Of a stretch of 64,000 nt of DNA, positions 58,157-64,000 are shown piece by piece. The first letter of the stretch is position 1, and every line of letters begins with the position of its first letter. Origin of the DNA: Nocardia grenadensis NBRC 108939 (GTDB taxonomy: Bacteria; Actinomycetota; Actinomycetes; Mycobacteriales; Mycobacteriaceae). The position numbers were made by a program, and so were the translations under genes. Location of the stretch: contig NZ_BDCJ01000024.1 in assembly GCF_001613445.1 (NCBI RefSeq), positions 1 to 64,000 of the forward strand. The letters are read 5' to 3'. A model generated the notes under the pieces. That model had not been told where the DNA came from, did not search any database, and saw only the letters and a list, made by a program, of their open reading frames with translations.

Positions 58157-59133
58157 CCCACCCGCACCCGGGGGTCGAGAATCGCGTAGACGATATCGGA
58201 GAGCAGGCCCGACACCAGCACCACCAGCCCGGCGAAGGCGGTCACCGTGGCGACCACGTAGATGTCCTGGGCGTTGATCGAATCGACCAGCCATTCCCCA
58301 ACCCCGTGCCAGCCGAAGATCTTCTCGGTGAAGGTGGCACCGGTGATCAGTCCGCCGAGGCTGTAGGCGAACAGCGTCGCCATCGGAATGAGCGCGGTCC
58401 GCAGGCCGTGTTTGTAGAGTGCCCGGTTGCGGGTGAGACCTTTGGCCCGGGCGGTCCGGATGAAATCGCTCTGCAGCACGTCGAGCATGGCATTGCGCTG
58501 ATAGCGGCTGTATCCGGCCATCCCGCCCAGGGCCAGGGCCAGGGTGGGCAGCACCAGATGTTGCAGGCGGTCGACCAGCTGGGCGCCGAACCCCTCGATA
58601 CTGGTCGCCGACGTTTCGCCGGTGTAGAGGAAGATCTGCGTTCCGGTGGCCGAGTTGATCTCGAGCGCACCGAATTTCAACAGTGTCGCCAGCAGGAACA
58701 CCGGGGTCGACAGGATCAGCAGGGATATGACGGTCGTGAAATAGTCACTGAATCTGTACTGGCGGATCGCGCCGGCCGCCCCGATGAGGACGCCCAGCAC
58801 TGTGCCGATGATCGAACCGAGAATCAGCAACCGCAGACTGACCCCGATCCGGCGGCCCAGTTCCTCGCTCACCGGCTGCCCGCCGAGCGTCTTACCGAAA
58901 TCGCCGTGCACCGCGCCCGTCACCCAGGTGACGTAGCGCTGCGGAATCGGCTCGTTCAGATGCAGTTCCTCGGCCTTGGCGTCGATCACCGACTGCGGCG
59001 GTCGCGGATTGCGCTGTTCCAGGCTGTCCAGTGGCCGGAAGGTCAGCGAAGCGAGGCTGAAGGTGAGAAAGGACGCCAAGAGCAGCAGCACGACGTAATT
59101 GAGCGCCCGTCGTAGCAGAAAGCCGGCCATCAT
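58153..59133 (-). CDS. Peptide ABC transporter permease, DppB/OppB type
   Basis: 326 residues: FLLRRALNYVVLLLLASFLTFSLASL, the periplasmic loop HLNEPIPQRYVTWVTGAVHGDFGKTL typical of DppB, five more helices, and EAA loop SDFIRTARAKGLTRNRALYKHGLRTALIP. It is the first gene of the operon. GAGGGGA abuts the ATG pair at 59130-59133; the longer frame upstream is not protein-like. Confidence 0.92.
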   Translation of the reverse strand: MMAGFLLRRALNYVVLLLLASFLTFSLASLTFRPLDSLEQRNPRPPQSVIDAKAEELHLNEPIPQRYVTWVTGAVHGDFGKTLGGQPVSEELGRRIGVSLRLLILGSIIGTVLGVLIGAAGAIRQYRFSDYFTTVISLLILSTPVFLLATLLKFGALEINSATGTQIFLYTGETSATSIEGFGAQLVDRLQHLVLPTLALALGGMAGYSRYQRNAMLDVLQSDFIRTARAKGLTRNRALYKHGLRTALIPMATLFAYSLGGLITGATFTEKIFGWHGVGEWLVDSINAQDIYVVATVTAFAGLVVLVSGLLSDIVYAILDPRVRVG

Positions 59134-59261
59134 TCCCCTCGATATCAGGTGTAGCCCCTGATCATAGGGAGCGATCTTCCGGGATGCGCGACGGACGGCC
59201 TGCTGCGTGTTCGCCCCGCGAACGGGTACGCCCGCCGGGGTGTCGCGGCCGACCCAGCAGA

Positions 59262-60110
59262 ATGGGACGGGTGAGCGCAACGCGGCAGACCCGACCGGAA
59301 TTGGTGGCCTCCGATGTGGACGGCACCCTGATCGATCCCTACGAGCGGGTTTCGGCGCGGACCCGGGCCGCGGTGGCGGCACTGATCGCCGACGGAGTGC
59401 CGTTCGTGCTGGCCACCGGTCGTCCGCCGCGCTGGATCGCCCCGGTGGTGGCCGGGCTCGGTTTCGCACCGCTGTGCGTATGCGGCAACGGCGCCGTGCT
59501 CTACGACGCCGAAACCGACAAGGTGCTCGGGGCCTCGGTACTGGATGTGGAAACTCTCGGCTGGATTGCCGATATCGCGGAGAAGGTACTGCCCGGATGC
59601 GGGCTGGCGGCCGAGCGGATCGGCGCGAGCGCGCACGACGCGGCCACCCCGCAATTCGTGAGCTCACCGCAGTACGAGCACGCCTGGCTCAATCCCGACG
59701 ACACCGCCGTGGCCCGCGACGAGGTCATCGACTCCCCGGCGATCAAAATGCTGATCCGGCTACCCGGTGCCCGCAGCGGCGATATGGCGGTGACGCTGGC
59801 CGCCCATATCGGCGACCGCGCGGATATCACCTACTCCACCGAACACGGCCTGATCGAGATCTCCGCGCTCGGTGTCACCAAGGCGTCGGGGCTGCGGACT
59901 CTGGGCGAGCGGCTCGGAGTCGACCCCGCGGATATGGTCGCGTTCGGCGATATGCCCAACGACATCCCGATGTTGCGCATGGTCGGGCGGGGGGTCGCGA
60001 TGGGGCACGCCCACCCGGAGGCACTCGCGGCCGCCGACGAGATCACCGGGAGCAACAGCGAGGACGGTGTCGCGCAGGTCCTCGAACGCTGGTGGCCGGG
60101 GGAGGGATAG
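59262..60110 (+). CDS. HAD-superfamily Cof-type phosphatase
   Basis: 282 residues: motif 1 ASDVDGTLI, motif 2 LATGRPPRW, C2 cap, motif 3/4 GVTKASGLRTLGERLGVDPADMVAFGDMPNDIPML. Cof phosphatases act on sugar phosphates or flavin precursors. Similar to Rv3813c, which has the same neighbours in M. tuberculosis. GTG 59271 is an alternative start. It diverges from the permease operon and converges with the amidase. Confidence 0.9.
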   Translation: MGRVSATRQTRPELVASDVDGTLIDPYERVSARTRAAVAALIADGVPFVLATGRPPRWIAPVVAGLGFAPLCVCGNGAVLYDAETDKVLGASVLDVETLGWIADIAEKVLPGCGLAAERIGASAHDAATPQFVSSPQYEHAWLNPDDTAVARDEVIDSPAIKMLIRLPGARSGDMAVTLAAHIGDRADITYSTEHGLIEISALGVTKASGLRTLGERLGVDPADMVAFGDMPNDIPMLRMVGRGVAMGHAHPEALAAADEITGSNSEDGVAQVLERWWPGEG

Positions 60111-60144
60111 CCGCGGCGGAATCGCCGGACCGCCTGTGCGAAAA

Positions 60145-60185
60145 CGACCGCGCCGGATCGTGCGGGGCACGATCCGGCGCGGTCG
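60145..60185 (-). terminator. Terminator of the PGRP amidase gene
   Basis: A perfect 19-bp stem (60145-60163 with 60167-60185) with a 3-base loop, followed on the minus strand by TTTTCGCA. It ends amidase transcription and faces the converging HAD gene. Confidence 0.9.
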
Positions 60186-60196
60186 GTACGCGGAGG

Positions 60197-62434
60197 TCAG
60201 GCGGCCGGTGGGGACGGCGGCGCAGCGGGCTCCGGCGGAGGTGCCGGACCGGCCTCGGCGGCGGGTTCCGGACCCGCTTCGGCCGGCGGTGGGCCGTCCT
60301 GAGCAGCGGCTGCCGGGTCGACCGTGGCGGCGGGCGGCGGCGCGGACTGCGGTACCGGTGACTGTTCCTCGGCCGGTGCGGCGACGGGTGCGGGCGGTGC
60401 CGCGGCCTCCGGAACCGGGCCCGTGACCTGCGGTGCCGGTGACTGTTCCTCGGCCGGTGCGGCGACGGGTGCGGGCGGCGCCGCGACCTGCGGAACCGGG
60501 CCCGCCACCTGCGGTGCCGGGCTCGCGCCGGGTGTTGCGTGCGGTGCGGTGCCGGGTTGTGCGCCTTTGCCCTGCAATTGCTGCTGGTAGGTGTCGTTGT
60601 AGGTCTTCCAGACGGTGGTGACGATATCGGCCACCTGGTTCAGGATCAGGGAGCCGTTCTGGAAGTCGGTGCGCAGCCCCTCGGGGACCGGGTAGGCATC
60701 GGTGAGCGGCAGGCCGAGCGCACCGGCGTCGGCGCCGAGTTCCAGAAAGCGATCCAGGACCTTGCCCACGACCTCGTGCACCTGACCGTCCGGTGCGGTG
60801 TAGACATATCCGTTCACGAATTTCGCGTACTGCTGGCCCTGGGCCGCGGGCAACGGTCCGGAAGCGGCCTGGCCGAGTGGCCCGTCCGGACCGCCCTTGG
60901 CGACCCAGTACTTCGCGATCACATTGTCGTTCACCATGGTCAGCAGCTTGGCGGTGAGATCGGCCAGCGCGGCCAGATCCGAGCGGGAGGCCTGGCTGCG
61001 CGGGGTCGACGACCGGGTCGCCCCCGCTTCACCGGCGGCGATCGTGCGGATCCGGTCCATCTGCCCGTAGGCGGCATCGCCGGGGCAGCTGGTGTTGCCC
61101 ACGTCGCGGTGCGCGAAGACCACCGGCAGATGCACTTCCTCACCCTGTGCGTACGGGGTGAACTCGGTGCCCTCTGAATACATGGTGGTCTGGCCCTTGG
61201 GATCGAGTCCGGCGATCCGGGCACGCCAGCCGATGAACTTGCCGGTGGCCTCGATCGAGGCGTCGGTGGGCTGTTCTACCTGGTAGTCGCCCATGATCGC
61301 GACACCGGAGGTGTTCTCGTTGAAACCACCCGCGTGCGCGCCCTGCACCGGCTTGTCCAGACCCCCGTAGCGGCCCTCGAAGATCTGCCCATACTTGTCG
61401 ACCAGTGCGTTGTATCCCATATCGCACCAACCCAGCGTCTGCGAATGGTAGGCGTAGATGGCGCGGACGATCCCGGCCGATTCGGATTTGCTGTAATCGT
61501 TGCGGCCGGCCGTGTGGTGGACGGTGATTCCGCCCAGCCCGTCGTCGTAGGTGGGCTCCTGGCAGCGGATCGATTCGTCGGCGCCCCACTGGTTGCGGGT
61601 GATGACCCGGGGGCCGCCGCCGGGCAGTGCGGCGGCGATGTCCTGGAGTTGATCGTCGACCGCGCCGCGGCCGGGATCGATGAGGACGGCGGTGAGGTCG
61701 GGCGGCTGCTGCGGCCCGCCCGCCGCGGCGGGGGTCCGGCCGAGCGGATCACCCCCGTGCTGCTGCGGTTTCCGGGTTACGAGCACCTGCACCGAGGTGG
61801 TGTTGCCGACGTAGATGGGGTCGGTGCCGGTGGGCCCGCCGGCCGCCACGCCGGCGGCGCCGTCGATCGGGTTGGCCTCATACCACTGGCCCCAGCCGCC
61901 GTCGGGCTGTTCGGCCCGGATCATGACGGTGGTGTTCGCCAGGTCCGGAGCGGTCAGCGCGATCATGCTGAAAGGCTGTTCCCGGTTCAGTTCTTTGACC
62001 TGCGCGCCGACCGCGTCCATGAATTCCGGCGGAATGACGCCGGGTGTGAGCGCGGGCGTGTCCGCGGGTGGTGGCCCGCCTTCGGTCACGAAACCCGGGC
62101 CGGGCTGCCGCTCCGGCAGCCGGCGGCTCGGTTCGGTGGGTGTGGTCGCACCGTTCGGGGTGATGTCGGGTACGCCGAGTGCCTGCAGATCGCCCAGGCG
62201 CAGGTCCGGCAGGTCGAGTCCGGTCAGCTCACCCAGCGGCAGCACGGTATCGGGGGCGCTGCGCAGCGCGAGTTCGGTGAGCTGGGGCGGTACCGCGGTC
62301 AGTTCGATTTGATCGGTCGATTTGCCCAGGTCGGTGACCATGGGCAGCAGGATCGGGCCCGCTACCGCTACTAGCGCGACAACCGGCAGTACACAGGAAC
62401 GCTTCGGTTTGCGGTAGGGCACGAGCTTCTCCAA
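60197..62434 (-). CDS. Secreted PGRP/N-acetylmuramoyl-L-alanine amidase with LGFP repeats
   Basis: 745 residues: membrane anchor or signal (SCVLPVVALVAVAGPILLPMV), a linker, an Amidase_2/PGRP domain (GGITVHHTAGRNDYSK, GWCDMGYNALVDKYGQIFEGRYGG, HAGGFNENTSGVAIMGDY) with zinc histidines, an LGFP-like wall-binding region (KYWVAKGGPDGPLGQAAS) and a Pro/Ala tail with a 27-residue repeat duplicated (81-bp period at 60361/60442). It cleaves or binds peptidoglycan. Resembles Rv3811. Confidence 0.9.
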   Translation of the reverse strand: MEKLVPYRKPKRSCVLPVVALVAVAGPILLPMVTDLGKSTDQIELTAVPPQLTELALRSAPDTVLPLGELTGLDLPDLRLGDLQALGVPDITPNGATTPTEPSRRLPERQPGPGFVTEGGPPPADTPALTPGVIPPEFMDAVGAQVKELNREQPFSMIALTAPDLANTTVMIRAEQPDGGWGQWYEANPIDGAAGVAAGGPTGTDPIYVGNTTSVQVLVTRKPQQHGGDPLGRTPAAAGGPQQPPDLTAVLIDPGRGAVDDQLQDIAAALPGGGPRVITRNQWGADESIRCQEPTYDDGLGGITVHHTAGRNDYSKSESAGIVRAIYAYHSQTLGWCDMGYNALVDKYGQIFEGRYGGLDKPVQGAHAGGFNENTSGVAIMGDYQVEQPTDASIEATGKFIGWRARIAGLDPKGQTTMYSEGTEFTPYAQGEEVHLPVVFAHRDVGNTSCPGDAAYGQMDRIRTIAAGEAGATRSSTPRSQASRSDLAALADLTAKLLTMVNDNVIAKYWVAKGGPDGPLGQAASGPLPAAQGQQYAKFVNGYVYTAPDGQVHEVVGKVLDRFLELGADAGALGLPLTDAYPVPEGLRTDFQNGSLILNQVADIVTTVWKTYNDTYQQQLQGKGAQPGTAPHATPGASPAPQVAGPVPQVAAPPAPVAAPAEEQSPAPQVTGPVPEAAAPPAPVAAPAEEQSPVPQSAPPPAATVDPAAAAQDGPPPAEAGPEPAAEAGPAPPPEPAAPPSPPAA

Positions 62435-62642
62435 TCAGGGTTGCAACCAGTGATCGGTGAGCAAGTCATGCTTGCGAACTTCAGTCCCACGGACCACACT
62501 AGCCACATTCGTCACAAATCTAAACCTGAGGTTGAGGCTTTCCTGTTCGCTCGAATGTAGCTCCCGGAGCGTGGCCGGTCGAAACGACATGCCGACGTCG
62601 TACCGAGTCGAAAGCGTCCGGGCTGACGATGGGAGTGCTCGT
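62435..62642. other. Divergent spacer between amidase and SpoIID genes
   Basis: 208 bases that must hold both promoters. It is AT-richer near 62500-62540. No clear operator recognised. Confidence 0.35.
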
Positions 62643-64000
62643 ATGTCATATCGAAACAACATGACTCGGCCGAAAGTCTCAGGGCGTCTGGGTAACACGC
62701 TGGTAGTTGCGGTTTTGCCACAGTCGATGAGGGGTCGGCGGATTCGTCCAGGCCCATTACTCGCCTGCGGCGCGACGGCTCTGGCCATCGGCGGGGCGCT
62801 GCTGGTGCCCGGCGCCGGAGAGGTGTACCGGATGCTTGCCGAAGCAGGTCCGGGGCACGGGCGCGGACTGAGCCAGCACGGGGCGCTGCAGAACGCCGAC
62901 AACGGGCAGAACGTCGATCAGATCCTCGCCCACTACTATCCGGGCGCCGAGTTCGGCACCATCGGACCGGCCTCGGTATCGGTCCGGCTGCAAGAACAGG
63001 ACGGTGCCGATCTCGTCGTCACCTCCGCTGCCGGTATGCGGCTCGCCGGACAGGAACTGCAGGCGGGCGAGGCCGTCCGGCTCACACCGTTGGCCGACGG
63101 CGGCGCACACGCGGTGGTCACCCAGGGCTGTGCCGGACCGGTCCTGTGGGAGAACCCGATCCAGGATCCGTGGGTCTATCCGATCGACCCCAACCCGAAC
63201 CGCCCGGCGGCGGAACATCTGACGCTGTGCGGCGGCGGCGCCTATCGCGGGTCGCTGGGGGTGGCCGCCGAGAACGGGGAGACCCGAACCGTCAACCGGG
63301 TGGAAATCCAGGACTATCTGCTCGGGGTGGTCCCGGCCGAGATGCCGCCGGACTGGGCGCCCGCCGCCCTGGAAGCCCAAGCGGTCGCCGCCCGGTCCTA
63401 CGCGCTCGCCGAAACCCGCTGGCCCTACGCGCAGACCTGCGATACCACCGACTGTCAGGTCTACAGCGGCACCGCTCAGGAGGACCCGCGCACCACCGCC
63501 GCGGTGGAGGCCACGATCGGCCGGGTACTGCTGCGCGACGGGCGGATCCTGCGCGCCGAGTACTCCGCCGCCCCGGACGGCGGATCGCCGGCCGATATCC
63601 AGACTTTCGAGGTCGGGCCTACACCCGCCGAACTCACGGTCACCACACCGATGCCGCTGCCACCTCCGGTGAACACGCTGCCGGAGGGCGCCGCTCCGGG
63701 AACCCCCGAGCCGTGGAACGAGACCTCGCCGGAAGGCTCGAAATCGGGTGCTCCGGTACCGCGTACCCCGGAAGGCTCGCTCCCGGTCTCCCCGGAGGGC
63801 ACGCTCCCGGGCGTCGCACCGGGCGCGACCCCCTCGCCGATCGATACCGCCTACGCCGAAATGGGCGGTATGCAGGGCGCGCTCGGATTGCCCGTCACCC
63901 CGGAACTGTCCCTGCCCGAGGACGCCGGCAAGTATCGGCTGTACGAGAACGGCGTCATCGTCTACACCACCGACCTGGGCGCGCAGGTGGTCGACTTCGA
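62643..64000 (+). CDS. SpoIID/LytB-domain cell-wall protein, cut by window end
   Basis: At least 452 residues, open at the right edge. A signal/anchor (LLACGATALAIGGALLVPGAG) precedes GPGHGRGLSQHGALQNADNG and the SpoIID/LytB domain (NRVEIQDYLLGVVPAEMPPDWAPAALEAQAVAARSYALAETRWPYAQTCDTTDCQVYSG), then a Pro/Gly/Thr linker and LGFP-like GGMQGALGLPVT. SpoIID enzymes act on denuded glycan, and the domain enhances amidases, fitting its neighbour. GGGAG seven bases before ATG 62643 sets the start; ATG 62727 is possible. Confidence 0.85.
   Translation, partial: MSYRNNMTRPKVSGRLGNTLVVAVLPQSMRGRRIRPGPLLACGATALAIGGALLVPGAGEVYRMLAEAGPGHGRGLSQHGALQNADNGQNVDQILAHYYPGAEFGTIGPASVSVRLQEQDGADLVVTSAAGMRLAGQELQAGEAVRLTPLADGGAHAVVTQGCAGPVLWENPIQDPWVYPIDPNPNRPAAEHLTLCGGGAYRGSLGVAAENGETRTVNRVEIQDYLLGVVPAEMPPDWAPAALEAQAVAARSYALAETRWPYAQTCDTTDCQVYSGTAQEDPRTTAAVEATIGRVLLRDGRILRAEYSAAPDGGSPADIQTFEVGPTPAELTVTTPMPLPPPVNTLPEGAAPGTPEPWNETSPEGSKSGAPVPRTPEGSLPVSPEGTLPGVAPGATPSPIDTAYAEMGGMQGALGLPVTPELSLPEDAGKYRLYENGVIVYTTDLGAQVVDF

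Overview
The window is high-GC actinobacterial chromosome and most resembles Nocardia or a close mycolic-acid relative. The evidence is a fused LysX, PE/PPE/EspG proteins, an F420-type oxidoreductase, DUF5313, DUF6474 and DUF5926 proteins, LGFP-repeat wall proteins, many GTG starts and leaderless promoters. Gene order from about 18 to 36 kb (sodA, glycerophosphodiesterase, bfrB, LCP protein, DUF2470 protein, pheA, histidine phosphatase, metallopeptidase, septum protein, serS) parallels the M. tuberculosis Rv3834c-Rv3846 block. The segment at 44.5-62.4 kb (two acyltransferases, Rieske-MBL protein, HAD hydrolase, PGRP amidase) recalls Rv3811-Rv3818. This comparison is from memory of H37Rv. I saw no insertion sequences, prophage, CRISPR, tRNA or rRNA.

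Left part, 0-18 kb: lysX; a tightly packed minus-strand chain of unknown membrane protein, YcnI, CopC, CopD, two DUF5313 proteins and RraA; a RecB-like/RNase H-like nuclease; htpG; a methyltransferase interrupted by an in-frame amber codon; a secreted protein made of 17 pentapeptide repeats; a GDT1-family transporter behind a well-conserved yybP-ykoY manganese riboswitch; and a coiled-coil protein built from 21-bp tandem repeats.

Middle, 18-44 kb: sodA with a terminator; two adjacent ferritins, one of which has lost three ferroxidase ligands; an LCP ligase; a DUF2470 gene behind a strong IdeR-type iron box; pheA and a phosphatase; a PE-PPE-EspG cassette interrupting the conserved gene order; serS; a GGDEF/EAL protein with a degenerate GGDEF; an MFS transporter that has no ordinary start codon and lies behind an eight-codon leaderless ORF and two mutually exclusive hairpins; and a copper-efflux pair under a CsoR-type operator.

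Right part, 44-64 kb: lipid acyltransferases, a lipoprotein, the Rieske-MBL protein, a YefM/YoeB toxin-antitoxin pair, an isolated hemC, a TetR-LLM pair with a leaderless promoter, and a six-gene peptide ABC transporter operon. That operon includes a previously unnoticed 71-codon ORF, made of in-frame 75-bp repeats, that overlaps both flanking permease genes by 3-4 bases. Last come cell-wall genes: a PGRP amidase and a SpoIID/LytB protein cut by the right edge.
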